Assembly (NCBI GenBank): GCA_004519485.1
Contig: CP038113.1
Span: forward strand, 784,009 to 848,008
Origin: Nannochloropsis oceanica
Taxonomy: Eukaryota > Sar > Eustigmatophyceae > Eustigmatales > Monodopsidaceae
Length of the DNA stretch: 64,000 nucleotides
Reading direction: 5' to 3'
This document shows positions 1 to 13,380 of this stretch, piece by piece (within the stretch, counting starts at the first letter, position 1; every line of letters starts with the position of its first letter). The translations under genes and the position numbers were made by a program. Below the pieces are notes generated by a model. The model worked only from the letters and a program-made list of their open reading frames with translations. It made no database searches and was not told the origin of the DNA.

Positions 1-233
1 TACCCACGCCCCGGAAGGCGAGCATGGCTAGTCTGTCATGCGTGGGGCGTGTATTGCATTTGGCAGGTAGAGGATGATGAAGATGAAGGCGTGAAAGAGG
101 AGGTTGAAGAAGAATTATCGCGGAAGAGCGACGGCAAGGTCGCACGCAACGTGACAACGCCAGCAACAGACAACCCACGCTCCCATTCCACACCATTCCT
201 CTACCAAGACACAGGCAGGGCGATGGCGGCGGC

Positions 234-3233
234 ATGAAAGTCGGAGGGGGGAGTACAAGGATGGAAGCCCCACCATCACCACTTATCCCAATGCCAGGAG
301 CCTCGCCACAGGAGGAGGAGGAAGAGATTTCCTTCTTTCTCGCCTCCCTTGCCACTGCAACCACCACCACAAGCTGCAGCAGCAGCAGTAGGACTAAGAA
401 GGTGACTCTTTCTTTGCTTCCAGCCTCACCGGATTTCATGGCGTTCCAGGGCTTCGTGTCTCTAGGGGTAAGTACGTCTGAAAAGCTGGGCAGGATGGTG
501 AGAACACACAGGCCAGGAGCCTAGAAAAGGACAGACTCGGTCACACTGAACCAACGAGGTAAGTGTGAACTGACCGCGAATTCTTTCCCTATCTGAACAC
601 ATAGCCACATCAGTTGCCACTGGCCTTCTCCTGCGAGACTCCGGGAGGGCGTGTCTTGATATCGTCCCTTCGAGGGGATGCTCGGCTGCGTGCGCTGTGG
701 GAGCAGGGCGGATGGTTGAGTCGCACACGGTAAGGGGAAACGAAGGGTAACGATGAAAGAAATGGCGGCAAATGATTATGAATTAAAGCGGACGAAGTAC
801 TTGAATGCGCCTACTCATGAGAAGAGGCTCTGAGCTGTTACGAGATCGAACAGAGGGGAGGAAGGGAAGGCATAGTAAGCAAAGCAGGATCCCTCACACC
901 ATTCCGTCAAAACACTACAAACGCAGCTTAGAGAGATGCGGCGACGTGGCCTCTTTTTCCGCCGAGTTAGAAGACATGCTTTCCACCCCCCCTTCTTCTT
1001 TTCGCCCTCCCGCCCTGCCTCGCGCACTCCCTGATGGCCGTCCGGATGGGAGGGAGACAAAGAGGAGTAGTAGTAGGAGCTGCACGGTACCACCTTCTCA
1101 ATACCGACAGGTAAGACGGTGAAAAGCGAGTGGAGAGACAGAAACAAAAAACAGGGGGCGACAGAAAAGAAGAAGCAACATAAGCGTCTCAATTAAGTGA
1201 AATATACTTATCTACTCTCCTTCCTCCCTCCTTCCGTTCCTCCTCCTTCCCTCTCTCTCTCATGTTTCTCCATCCCCAGCTGCTTCGCGAGCTGGATGCC
1301 TTGGGCTGGGACTGCATCCACGATATCTCGCCCTCCCCCTCTTCCCGGGGGCCAGGAGGGGGGGAGGAAGGGTGGATGACGCTTTCCATCTGTGTGTTGG
1401 ACGCGGGAGGGAGGAAGCATGAGATGATGGTAGATCTCCCTCCTCATCAATCCTTCTCTTCCCCCCCTACCACTTTGCCTCGGTGTCGGGTGGCCTTGCC
1501 ACCGATTGGGAAGGAAGGAGGAGGGAAGGGGGGGGAAGGCACAGGCTTGTTGGAGGTAATGGAGGAAGGGAGGGAGGGAGGGAGGGAGGGAGGAGGCCTT
1601 GGTGTTGACATGCCCCTCTGCATCATCCTCACGCCCCTGCACTATTCTCTTCCCCTGTACATTCACAGTTCCGGCCACCACTCTCTTCTACTTCCGCCTC
1701 CTCGTCCTCCTTGTCCTCCCCCTCGTCCTCTTTATTCCATCTCCAAGCGGCCAAGCGGCAGTTTGAGGAGAGCCTGCGCGCCTGCCAGGACTTCTGGGAT
1801 GTGAGGGAGAGGGAGGGAGCGAGGGTGGGATAAGTGGGAAAATGGAAAGGGCTTTACTTATTGGGCGCTCGAGCCGTCATACAATCTTTTCCCTCGTGCA
1901 CACATACCTATTTTCCTCCCTCCCATCCTCCCTCCCTCCCTCCCTCCCGTCCTCCCTCCCTCCCTCCCTGTCCAAGGTGATGGATGACTTCGACACCTAT
2001 TCCTGGGTCATGGGCGGCGAAACCGAGCGCTTCCGCCGCCATAGCACCAAGCGCCGCCTCGTCCTCCACGCTCACGCTTCATGTGTCGTCACCATTGACG
2101 TCAGTGCGCCTTACAAGGTGCGTCCTCCCGGCCCTCCCTCCCTCCCCCCCCTCCATCCCATCCTCTAGCTTGCTACATTGCATCCGCCTTCCGCGTTATG
2201 TTCATTCGCCTGTTCATTCTGGCTATCCCTCCCCTCCTCTGTCCCTCTCCCGTTCCGGCTTTCATGGCTTCACTTTCTTCCAATTTACCCGGATCTCCCT
2301 CCTTTTTCTCCTCCCTCCCGCCCTCCCCCTCCCTCTCTTCTCCCATCCTCTAGGCTTGTGACATCCAATTTATCGGCCCCGAGGCCACCATTCGGCCCTG
2401 GAGCGAGAGGATGTACACGCACGTCGGCGACTGGTGCGTTTCCTCCCTCCCTCCCTCCTTCCCTCCCTCCGTCGTTCCCTTCCTCTCCCACAAAATTATT
2501 TCCTTCCCCCTCTTCTCTCCGCCCCTGCCTCCCTTCAGGGACACGAGCAAGAAGCCCCGGGAAAATCTAGAGGCGATTCTCGGCATCTCCTTCCCTACCC
2601 CTCCTGCTGCTGCCACTGCTGCGAAGCGGGGGGGGGAGCAGGGAGGATGGCAGCAGGAGTACGTCGAGGAGTGCTGCATCTGCTACGCTTATCGATTGGA
2701 GGATGAGGAGGGAAAGGAGGGAGGAGGTAGGCAGGGGATGAGGGCGGGAGTGAGAAAGAGGGCGGAGGAGGACTTCTCTTTTGGCTGCTAAAGGCGGATG
2801 TATATAATATGTGTATATACCGACTTTCCTCCTCCCTTCATTCCCTCCGTCCCTCCCTCCCTCCCTCTTCCGTTCCCAGAGACCCCCACGTTGCCGTGCG
2901 AGAACGAGCGCTGCCGCCGCCTCTTCCACCCCATGTGCCTGCGGCAGTGGCTGCAAACCCTGCCTGACACCAAAGTCTTGGGTAAGGAGGGGAGGGAGAT
3001 CGTAGAGGGAGGGAGGGAAGGAGGGAAGGACTGTAAACCAGGGGAAATGCCGCTAACAGAAGCAAATGAAGGGAAATGAAACCAACAGAACTCGTCCGTC
3101 TCCCCTCCTCCTCTCCCTCCTCCCCTTCCTCCCCCCAGGCGGGCATATGGCAGCGTCGCACACGCTGGTTGGCGCCTGTCCCTTCTGCAGTGACCCCATT
3201 TCTCTCGCAGTCCCTGCGTCTTCCATGGCATAG
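234..3233 (+). CDS. FANCL: FANCL-like E3 ubiquitin ligase (Fanconi anaemia pathway), 10 exons
   Basis: Exons 234-467, 605-729, 927-1110, 1280-1555, 1669-1800, 1977-2117, 2354-2433, 2539-2726, 2880-2981 and 3139-3233 join in phase to 518 codons. The product follows the order of animal and plant FANCL: an N-terminal segment FQGFVSLG (compare YEGFISAQG in human), a central stretch LLRELDALGWD then DFWDVMDDFDTYSWV (compare EEIGTLGWD and FWDVMDEIDEKTWV), and a C-terminal RING with ECCICYAYRL, LPCENERCRRLFHPMCL and GACPFCSDPI, giving the Cys/His zinc ligands. FANCL is the E3 that monoubiquitinates FANCD2 in DNA crosslink repair; that role comes from the family. Exon 2 is the least conserved part, and translation could start at the second Met (264). 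Neighbouring Ser/Pro-rich insertions make it longer than human FANCL (375 residues). Confidence 0.9.
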
Positions 3234-3740
3234 GGCGCAGGAGATGGAGGGCGAGGAGGAGGGCTTTAGGTCCAACATACCCTTCCCCCCTCCCTCCCTC
3301 CCTCCCTCCCTCCCCCCCTCCCACTCGCTTCTCGGGGTACATGTGCTACAAAGAGACAAAAAGATTGGAGGACGAGGATTGAGAACGTAATATAGGCGAG
3401 AATGATCGAAAACGACTGACTGCTTGACGGATGACAGAGATGAAGAATGAGAGCCACAGGCCAAAGCCCAAGCCACCGACAGCGCGCTTAAAACGCTCCT
3501 CCTTGTGAGTCAAGGCCTGCAACCGCATGAGCGCCTGTCCGCACTTGCGTGCCCGCATCCTATTGACTTATTTCTGGTTTCTGATTAATTTCTTTTTTGT
3601 TAACTTAACTTCTTTCTGTCCAATTCATTACTTTTCCTCTTCAATTTTACCTCATTTCCATCCCCCCTTTCGCTTCATTATTGTTCTTACACTCCCCCTC
3701 CTCCCCCTCCTTCTCCTCCCTCTTCTTCCCCCATTCCTGT
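3234..3740. other. Convergent 3' intergenic region
   Basis: This separates the FANCL stop from the stop of the minus-strand ArfGAP gene. It is T-rich from about 3560 to 3740 and has a short CCCT run near 3285-3320. No further coding sequence is convincing. Confidence 0.6.
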
Positions 3741-3911
3741 CTAGAAAGGAAACCCATTCATCCCTCCTCCCCCTCCCCCTTGCTGCGATTGCGGCGACCA
3801 CACGGGCTGCTGCGGCTGCTGCTGCGGAGGGTAGGTAGCAGGCAGGGATGGGTGGAGGGAGGGAGGAGGCATCATGGAAGTCACCCCTAACCCGAATCCA
3901 TCCTGATGCGT

Positions 3912-3951
<40 letters not shown>

Positions 3952-6079
3952 GAAACGGCCATTCCTCCCCCCATCCCTCCCATCATCCCTAGTCCGCCAG
4001 ACGAAGGGGGTTCGAACGGATTCTGCTGCTGCTGGCGCTGGTGCTGATGATGAGAAAGATGTTTGTCGTACTGCTGGTGCTGCTGGTGCTGCTGATACTG
4101 CTGATAATGCGGTTGCTGATGCTGCCGGTGCTGTTGATAGTGGTGGTTGGGGTAGCCGGGTTGCGCGAAGCCCTGACCCCCATACATGCCTGGAAGGGGA
4201 AAAAGCAAGGAAGGAAAGAGAGACAGGAATGAAAAGAAAAAGGGAAGGAAAGGAGAGAGAATGAATGATTGTTTCGAGGGAAATAGGACATGCAAGCAGC
4301 CTCTCTCCCTCCGTCCTTCCCTCCCCCCCTCCCTCTCACCTGGCTGCTGCTGCTGCGGCTGTGGGGGAGCTGCAGGGTTCATGAACATGGATAAAAGCTG
4401 GTCCGTGGAGAGCTTGGGCTTACCGCTGCTCGTCATCTCCACCACAGGGAGGGAAGGAGGGAGGGAGGGAGGTGGGCCGGCCGCCGTCGCGACAGGCGCT
4501 TCCATCTGGAAGGAGGAAGCAGGGAAGGAGGCAGGGATGGAGGCAGGGGGAGGGGTGGGCTCGGGTGCTGTGAAGTCCAAGAGGTCGGCGACTGGCGCGG
4601 GAGCCGCTTTGGCCTTCACCAAAGAAGGTGCGGTGGTGGTGGAGGAGGAGGAGGAGGAGGAGGAGGGGGGGGAGGGAAGGGGAGGGGCGGGGGAGGGACG
4701 GTCCCGGGGCTTGCGCTCCCGCGAGGAAGAGGAGGTCGAGGAGGAGGTTGAGGAGGAGGGCTCGTGATTGCTGCCAGGTGCATATTGCGAAGGGTAAAGA
4801 CAGGAAAGGAGAGGGAGGGAGGGAGGGAGGGAGGGAGGGAGGAAGACGTGAGACGCGGAGGGGACGTGGGGTGGCATAACTAGGTTCAGCTGTGGCTGTC
4901 CCTCCCTCCCTCCCTCCTTCCCTTCCTCCTTCCCTCATTCCTCCCCGAGACGTACCGTGACGACGCCACCAACTGACGCGCTGGCACCGAGCCGTCGCGG
5001 GGCAGGAAACGTTTGTATTCGTACTTGTCCTGTGGGAGGAGGGAGGGAGGGAGGGAGGGAGGGAGGGAGGGAGGGAAGAAGGAAGGGAGGGAGGGGAGGG
5101 ATGTGAGACCACGAGAGAGTACACACATCTATGATAGTACACCAGACAAATTGGCTGGTCTTTCACTCTCTGCCCCCCTTCCCCCCCCCCCCCCCCTCCT
5201 TCTATCCCTGTGCTCACCCGTATCCACTTGGTCATCTGCTGCACATTAGACCAGTCTGAGGGGCGGGCATAGGACGAGGGTACCTCCGCCTCGAAATAGG
5301 CTCGCGCGCGACCGTTACCCCAGCGTTCCATTTGCTGTTGGTTTTAATTGTTTTCGAAGAGCGGTGAGTAGGGTGGAAGAGACAGAGCACGTACTTTCCC
5401 AGGCTGCTGAATGACACAGGTGCCAGTCCAACTACAGCCCTCCTCCTCTCTCCCTCCCTCCCTCCCTCACCTCGACGTGCTCCGTCTTCCATTCATCCAG
5501 GTTAACAGAGCGGACGAAGGAGATGTGCACGCCCAGGTTGCGGTGGATGCCACTGCACTTAATGCAGATAAAGGTGCCCATCGTGGCCGAGGCCCAGCGG
5601 GGCCCTGTGTGTGAAGAGAGCCAGAGAGGAAGAGAGGGAGGGGTTGAACGACAGTACATACGATTACTGTGAGAAAGGGGATGAATAAGGGAATGATTGA
5701 CAAGCACCGTTCCTAGATGGCTTGTATGTCAACGGGTGGTGCGGGGTATGGAAGAGAGCGGGTCGAGAGGTGCAGAGCCCTCTGTGGGTCTTCCTCCACA
5801 TTAGACCAACCAGCTCTACGCGTCTCGTCTGTTCCAACTCGTCAGCATGTTTCCTCGAGCGCCCTTCTCGTTACGCGATGTACCGTCCGTGTATAGCCGT
5901 GGGGGGGGGGGAATGGAAGAGAAGGCGAGAGGGGGAGTGTAAACCTATCGAAACGTACCTCGTTCTGGGCAGTCAGCGCAGACCTGGTTGTCCGGCTGCT
6001 TCAAAAGATTCTCCAATCTTTTTTTATTGTCAGCCTGCACCGTCGTTGTTCCCGCCAGCGGCGAGCGGCGGGACGCCAT
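3741..6079 (-). CDS. ArfGAP-domain protein, SMAP/AGD5 type, with Gln-rich tail
   Basis: Six exons on the minus strand (6079-5959, 5604-5471, 5334-5218, 5029-4956, 4770-4340, 4189-3741) join in phase to 441 residues. The N-terminal 130 residues are an ArfGAP domain: the zinc finger reads [11 protein letters not shown] then [20 protein letters not shown] (CX2C-X16-CX2C), with the arginine finger expected in GIHRNLG, followed by VRSVNLDEW and MERWGN. The rest is low complexity: Ser-rich, then Gln/His-rich with a CAG run near 3912-3951. ArfGAPs of this layout stimulate GTP hydrolysis on Arf GTPases in clathrin-related trafficking (family knowledge). An LLDFTAPEP segment in the tail resembles adaptor/clathrin-binding short motifs. 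It diverges from the HAD gene upstream across 469 bp. Confidence 0.9.
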
Positions 6080-6548
6080 TAGGATGGGTTAGGACGGAGG
6101 GGAGGAGAAGGGCAAGCCTGTGTCGGTTGAGAAGAAGCGAAAGGTGAGGGCTGGGGTGTGATTGATCTAGAGGAGGTGCAATAGATGCTTCGACGACGAC
6201 AATTATAGCATTTGCTCAAGATACAGCCATGTGGATGGCGTATGTGTCCTGTAGGTGGCTGTGTGCGGGTCGTAGTGGCTGTAGGCAGAGGCTTGAAGGA
6301 CTTCGCTGGCGATGACGATCTGCAACGGCGTTAGGAGCAGGGATAACAGGATTCCCAAAGCAAAGCAACACATAAGACAGGCATCTTTGACCAATCCTCA
6401 TTAAATTCTACTCGATAACTAAGAAAGGCAACGACAGGAATAAGTCCACGACCAGAAGCCACTGGGAGCCCTGAACGAGGTTAATTCTGGGTGCATTTGG
6501 CAGCATCACCGAATCAACCTCCTGCCCCGCACAACAACAGCCTACGAC
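6080..6548. promoter_or_regulatory. Shared divergent promoter region
   Basis: This 469-bp interval lies between the start codons of the minus-strand ArfGAP gene and the plus-strand HAD phosphatase gene, so both promoters should lie here. I see no TATA box or other element that I could assign with confidence. Confidence 0.45.
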
Positions 6549-8230
6549 ATGTCTGCGGACACACCCACCACCTTCACCGTCGCCAGCGACTATGAAACTA
6601 GCGGCCTGAGTAAGAAAAACATAAAGGCCATCATCTACGACCTGGACGGGACCTTGCTGGACACGGAAACACTTTCGACCGAGGCGATCCAAGCGGTGGT
6701 AGGGCGCTGGCAGAAGACCTTCACTTGGTATGTGTATGTATCTCTGTGTCCGTGGGAGGGCGCGCGGTCAAGATGAACCCAACCCTCCATTTTTAATATG
6801 CACACAGGGAAATCAAGAAGAAGATTCTGGGCATGCGCGGCGAAGAATGGGGCAAGATCGTCGTGGACGGTACGTTGAGCAGGAGCAGGCTCTCCTTTGC
6901 TGAATATTACAATCCTCCTCCTATCTCGTATCCCGATCTCCACTCAGACTACCCTTCCTCGTGAAAACTTTTAGACCTCGAGCTTCATGGACAATTGGAA
7001 CCCTTGACCTTGGTGAAGGAGTGGGAAGTGGAGCTAGAACGCATGGCGCCAACCGTCCAGGTATGCGCGGCTGAAATCAACCCTTTCTTCCTTTATCTAC
7101 ACCTGTCGCACGTCCCTTCGTGGTGATCAATTCTACCGCAGGCCGTTATATGTCTTATGGTCTCTCTAGCGTGGCACTGTACTTTTAAACGCATTCTTTC
7201 TCCCCTCTTTACTCTATCCTCCTCGCCTCCTTGCTATCCTCGCCACAGCTCCTCCCGGGCGCGAAGGAAATCATCCAATTCTTTGCTTCCAAAGGCCTAC
7301 CCCAGGGCATTGCCACGTCATCCTCCATGGACCTGGTGCGACATAAGCGGCAACATCACGAGAAGCACCTGTTCGGGAGGATGCAGGCGGTGGTCACGGG
7401 CGATGACCCAGAGGTTGGGGAGGAGAAGAAGGGGGAGAGAGGGAGGGAGGGAGTGGAAGGATCAAGATCAGGATGAGGCTAACAAAGACGCCTTAAACCC
7501 TTTTCTTATGCTTATTCAATCGTGCCTTCAGCTGCACAATCCATATTGTCCCCCATTCTTTTTTTTGATTGATGAATGCCCTCAACTCGTTCCACTTCTC
7601 TCCTCTCGTCTCACTCCCAGATTAGACAAGGCAAGCCCGCCCCTGACATTTACTTAGCGGCAGCCCAGCGGATGGGGGTAACGCCAGAGGAGTGTCTGGT
7701 ATTTGAAGACGCTCTGAATGGGGTAAGTCTCCGAGAGAAAGAGATAGAAGGATTTGTGAGGGTGAGAGGTGGGACGGTCGCTCACTATCAGTCTTAATGA
7801 TTTAGTTTCCGGCTTATTTATTCTTCTTTCCGCACCATATGCGTCCTTTTTTAATTTGGTTGTCAACGTGTAAATCGTGAGGTTCAAGAAGTCTACCAGT
7901 CCTTCATGCAGTCATTTATTTCTTGGTCGCTTCCTCCACCGTGACAGGTGCTGTCTGGCAAAGCGGCGGGCATGCACGTCGTGGCTATCCCTGACCCTCG
8001 CCTGGAATTGGCACCTTTCCACGAGCATGCACACGAGGTAAGGGTTAGCGGTAGAGATATATGACGCAAGGAAACCCCCCAAATAAAATGAGCAATCATG
8101 CAACTTTCCCGCTTCCTTCCTTCTTTCAACACAGGTCCTGGGCGACCTTCTGGCTTTCGAACCTCGGAGTTGGGGGTGGACAGAAGAAAGCATTTATGCA
8201 ACTACTGAAAAGCAAAAGGTTGTTCAATGA
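6549..8230 (+). CDS. HAD-superfamily phosphatase, GS1/PUDP-like
   Basis: Seven exons (6549-6727, 6808-6869, 6975-7060, 7249-7413, 7621-7722, 7948-8037, 8135-8230) give 259 residues, the usual length for this family. Motif I is [11 protein letters not shown] with nucleophile Asp31 and Asp33. Motif II is the Thr/Ser in GIATSSSMD, motif III the Lys in [10 protein letters not shown], and motif IV the acidic [10 protein letters not shown], followed by [13 protein letters not shown]. This set is typical of the eukaryotic GS1 group, which includes pseudouridine-5'-phosphatase, plant glycerol-3-phosphatase and FMN hydrolase. Which small phosphate ester it uses cannot be told from sequence. The helical cap domain between motifs I and II spans roughly residues 45-115. 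There is no clear targeting peptide, so it is probably cytosolic. Confidence 0.9.
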
Positions 8231-9257
8231 ATTTAAAAAAAAAACAGTGTGAACAAATACTAATTCATTGAAATGTTTTGCTCGGCATTCTTCCATCGTG
8301 GGTATTACTTTCTACCTGGTGTCGTGTGCTAATTGAAATCGTGTCCTTTTTCTTCTCATGGCTTTTCGACATCTTCCGAATGGAGGCTCCCACCTTTTGG
8401 ACATCATCCCCCAAATGGAGACACGAGATATATGCATGCGTGTTACATACATAGAAAACACACGACTAAACATGGGCCCTTATGCTGACACAAAGGCGCT
8501 TCCGGTCATCTCGCTGCGCCAAAGTAAGCACCGAGAGCGAAAGATCGCTACAAGAGAGGGAGAGCACAGAAGATTTGGGAACTTTTGGGGCACTCTTTAA
8601 CCCCCCCTTGCCCCAACCCTTTCCATCTTTCCCTAGAGCACAGCACAGGCATCATTTCGGTAGTGAGAATGTCAAGCCTTACTCCTCGTGAAGCATATCC
8701 AGCGTCATTGGCTGGGTTTGACTTGCTTATCCTCAAAGTGTTGACTGCTTCTTTCCTCGGATCAAAGCGGCGGGCTTTTAACAAACAAAGTGTGGGACAA
8801 TCTTTATCCGGCTCAGACAACAGAGAGTCTCGCATTTAATAGTACCCAAACACGCGCTCTTAGCGGTGATGTTGATGCCGGGCGCCGGCATGGCTTCGCT
8901 ACTCGTGTGACCGTGCCCTTCTCATGCAACACCTTCCTTGACTCCGCGATTCGGCGGCGAGTCATAGCTCAAGAGGATAGACGTGCAAGCAGGAACCTTT
9001 GAAGTTGTGCCACGCCCTCCTTTATTGCCTTACCATGCTGCACAATCATGTACTACTATGCCAAGTGTCGTTGTCGCTGTGTTGTGCCGCCGATTCTGAA
9101 TGTCGTCTCATCAATGGACTGAATCCTCTAGGTTCGCATGATCGAGCCGCGAAGCAGAAAAATGAAAAAAGCATGTCTACTGTACCATCGGGCGGCATAT
9201 ACACAAATATCTGACCACACGCTCATATCCACCAGTACACACACAGTGACACCCAGC
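8231..9257. other. Intergenic region, no supported gene
   Basis: About 1 kb between two plus-strand genes. It holds the 3' flank of the phosphatase gene and presumably the promoter of the RAP-domain gene. Short open frames are present but none has a convincing domain, splice pattern or composition. Confidence 0.5.
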
Positions 9258-11671
9258 ATGGTTGTCAGGGCCAGGCAACGAGAGCCCAAGCCTGCTCACC
9301 CGCACCACCAGCTCCTGACGTGGTTATCCCTCTTCGCCGTTCTCAACCTCGGAGTGCACGCCTTTGTCCTCCCGTCGGTGTCGTCAATAGCCGCATCAAG
9401 ACGGAGGGTACGTGCCACAGCATCACATCTTCCTGCATACCGCGATTCCTTCAGTCAGGGGGACCGGGGAGGCAGCCGCAGCGGTAGCAGCAGCAGCAGC
9501 AACAGCCAAGGCGACGAGGATGAGAGCCCGAAAAAGAGGAAGCTCGTCAAAGCCCCCCACAGCAGCAGCAGCAGCAGTAGCAGTGATCCAGCCTCTATAC
9601 TCAGCAAAGATTCAGATGCGTGGGATTCAAGCGTTCTTCGGACTCCGCCGTCTTCCGCCCTCAAGCCGCACCACCGACAAGTGGCAAGTGCAGCTGCTGC
9701 GGGCCCTTCCTCCTTCACTTCTTCCTCTTCCCCCTCTCGTACGTCAGTACCACCAGTCCCACCGTCAGCAGATGCCTCGTCTTTTGCCTCCTTTTCCTCG
9801 GCTAATGCTGGGTTAGGGCAGCGGTACGTCCGTCCACACGATGAGGAGCAACGGGGAGATGCACCAAACATTCATGTTCACATTCCTTCCTTCCTCCCTC
9901 CCTCCTTCCCTTCCTATTTTCGTCCCTACAGCCCATTCTCTCCCACGACCGGGTGGCTCGATCCCCTTTCCCTCTCTCCCGCTTCGTTGGCCGCGGCCAT
10001 TCATGGGCTCGTCAAGGTCCGTTTTTCTTTCTGTTCTTCTCTCCCTCCCTCCCTATCTTCCTCCCTCCTCCCTCCTTTCTGGTCTATGCTCCTTTTTGTT
10101 GTTGTATCTTCTTTTCCCGTCTTTTCTCCTTTCTGCCACTCTCGTGTCTTACACTCGTACCCCTCGCCCACATCCTGCTTCCCTCCTCCTGCCGTCTCCT
10201 CCCCCCCCCACCCAAGGAAATAACAACCATGCCTAGAGGAGCAGGTCCCGGCCCGGCGGAAGCAGCGGCCAAAGCAGCCTACCAGAGGAAGGCCTGGGAG
10301 CGACAACGGGTAAGGAGATGGAAGAGGGGATGGATAGGGAAGGGATGAGAGAGATAAGGGTGTGTTGGGACAAGTTTTTTGTGTAGGTTGTGCATGCTTA
10401 GTACCTCCCTTCCGCCGTCCTCTCTCCCTCCCTCCAGTACATGGAGCGGGAACTGAGCGCGCTCTTGGCAGTGGCTGAGCGTAACTTGCCTTCCCTTACG
10501 CCCGAGGCCGTTTCGACAGTCATAAATGCCCTATCCAAGCTGCACCCACGGTGAGGGAGGGAGGGAGGGAGGGAGGGAGGGAGGGAGGGAGGGAGGGAGG
10601 GTGAGGGGGGAGTTTGGGTTGTCGCGCTCGATGGGTTGTCGCGCTCGAAGAGCTCTCACCTCAGGTATTTCCACTCACATTTTCCCCCTCCTCCCCTCTT
10701 CCCCTTCCTCTCTTCCCAGCGCTCTCCGGAACGTGGTGCCTCTGTCATCGTCTTACCGGCTGAGCGGAAAGCCTCAGCAGCAGCAGCAGCAACAACAACA
10801 GCAGGAGGAGGGGGTAGGAGGGAATCATGTGGCAGGCGTGTTCGCGGCGACGACCAACGAGGAGGTAAATAGGGAAAGAAGAGTAAAATGGAATTATTGG
10901 GGGATGGAACGACGAAGGGAGGGAAGGAGGGAGGGAGGGAGGGAGGGAGGGAGGGAAGGAGGGAAGGAGGGAGGGAGGGAGGGAGGGACTGGGCACATGG
11001 GTGGGAGAGGAAAGCGAGCATGGTGGGTGGTACACAGCTTCACTCACTGAGCCTAGAGGTGATAAGGCTCTAAGGCGAGAGATATTTAGGCTTTAAGGCT
11101 AGAGGTAATTTGATTTAAAGGCTAAAGGTAATTAGGTTTAAAGGCTAGAGGTAGTTAATCTCTCGGTCTTGCTTCATTTGCTGCATGCTCATCTTCCTGT
11201 CTTTCCACAGCTCAGGAACGATTCCTTCTCGTCCGTCTCTCTTTCCCGTCACTCACTTACACAGCAGCAGCAGCATCAGCAGCGGCTCTCCACGACTCCC
11301 ACCGCCGCATTTCTGCCCAGCCTCTTGACCCGTGCCTTGGAACTCGTCAATTACATGAGCCCACGGTATTTCCCGCCGTCCCCTTCCTCCCTTCCTCCTT
11401 CCTTCCTCCTTCCTTCCCTTCTTTTGTGATTTAAGCTTAGCCTCCCTCCCTCCCTCGTTCCCTTTCTAGATGCATCGCCACGACTGTGAATTCTCTGGCG
11501 CGGCTTGTTTCGTCCGTGGCACCTTTTGCCCTGCCCTTGCCGCCTCAGCTCCTCTCGGGGCTCACTGCGCAGGTGAGGGAGGAAAGAGGAGAGGGGCAGG
11601 GGATGGACGGACAGAGAAGGGAAAAAAGGATGGAATGGTGAAGGCTGGCTGACTGACTGACTCACTCGTTT

Positions 11672-11720
<49 letters not shown>

Positions 11721-13335
11721 GGTCTCTCTCTCTCTCTGCAGGCGCAAAGACTCTTCTTGGTTCAGCAAGAGCGACGAGTGGGAGAGATGGATGCAGGGCG
11801 AGCGAGCAGCAGCAGCAGCAGCAGCAGCGGTTACCAGGCCAAGGAGCGCTTCACGCCGCAGGGTCTCGCCAACATTATCAACGGCTATGCTCGCCTCGGT
11901 GCGCCTTCCACTCCCACTCACCACCTCATTATTTTTTGTGCCTGCTGTCTCTGCGTCGGTGTCGTCGTCCTCCCTCTTGTTCTTTCTTGGATCGCCCTCT
12001 TCGTTCATCTATCTCACCTTCCTTCCCTCCCTCCCGCCCTCCTTTCCTCGCTCAGGCTTCCATCCGGGCCGGAAATTTTTGGAGCTGTTTTGTGAGGAGC
12101 AACTCACCATGATAGACGACGTTGGACCGCAGGTAGGGAGGAAAGGAGAGCGGAAGGAAGGGAGGGAAGGAGAGCGGAAGGATGCAGAGGCTGCGTGTCA
12201 GTGTCGGTGCCACCACATCCACGTCCCTCTCCCTCCCTCCCTCCCTCCCTCCCTTCCCCTTCCAGACTCTGGCCAACACGATGAATGCCCTGGGCAAGCT
12301 CGGCTTCCATCCTGGGATCGCCTTCCTGGAGCGCATGGCCGCCCGCGCCCACGACACTCTCCCGCACTTCAACACCCAGGCATGTCCCTTCCCTCCCTCC
12401 CTCCCTCCCTCCCTCCCCCCTGCCCTCCTTTCCCCCTTTCTGGATGCTCGTGATGGCCTCCAACCACGTCCTTGTGCGCGAAGCTCACGCACCTCACCCC
12501 TCCATCCCCATCCCTCCCGTCCTCCGTCCCTCAGGGTCTCTCCAACCTCCTCAACGGTTTCGCTCGCCTCTCTCCTCCCTTCCACCCCGGCCCGGCCTTT
12601 CTAGAGGCCCTCAAAGACGCTTCTCTTCCCTGCCTGCCTGCTTTCGAGTCGAGAGGGCTAGCGGCCCTGGCACATGGGTAAAGCATTCATTCTCCTCCGC
12701 CTTCTCACCCTCGTTTCCTCCCCCCTCGTTTCCTCCCTCCCTCCTTCCCTTTCTCGCTCCTAGCGCACTCATCCGTCTCTTCCCTCCTTTCCTGCCTGTC
12801 TCCCTCTGTCCCTTCCTCCCGGCCCTCCAGTTTCTCCACGCTAGGGCACCATCCTGGCAACGACTACCTCGATGCCCTGGGGGAGGCCATGGCCTGCCGC
12901 CTCGAACGCGCCACGCAAGGACGGTGCGTCCTCCCTCCCTCCCCCTTTCGACCCTACTTTTCCCGTCCTCTCACCCGCAAATCCCTTTGTCTCCCCTCCC
13001 CTCCCGCCTTCTTCTTCTCCAGCGAGGGCATGACGGGCTGGACGCTCTCAACGCTTTACAATGGCCTCGCCCGCCTTGACTGGCACCCGGGGGTGGGGCC
13101 CCTCGGCGGCAAGTGGAAAGAGGTATATCTGTCCGCTCCCCCTCCCTTCCCTCCCTCCCTCCTCTCCCCTCCCATCTTTCCCAAAGATCAAGGGCTGGGC
13201 CTAGACTGCCTCTTCCACCCATACATCCTTACCTTTCCCCCCCCTCCCTCCCTCCCTCCCTCCCTCCCTCCCTTCTTCCCTCCCTCCCTCTCTCTCAGTC
13301 TACGAGCTGGGACCAAAATACTCCCGCTCCTCCTC

Positions 13336-13380
<45 letters not shown>

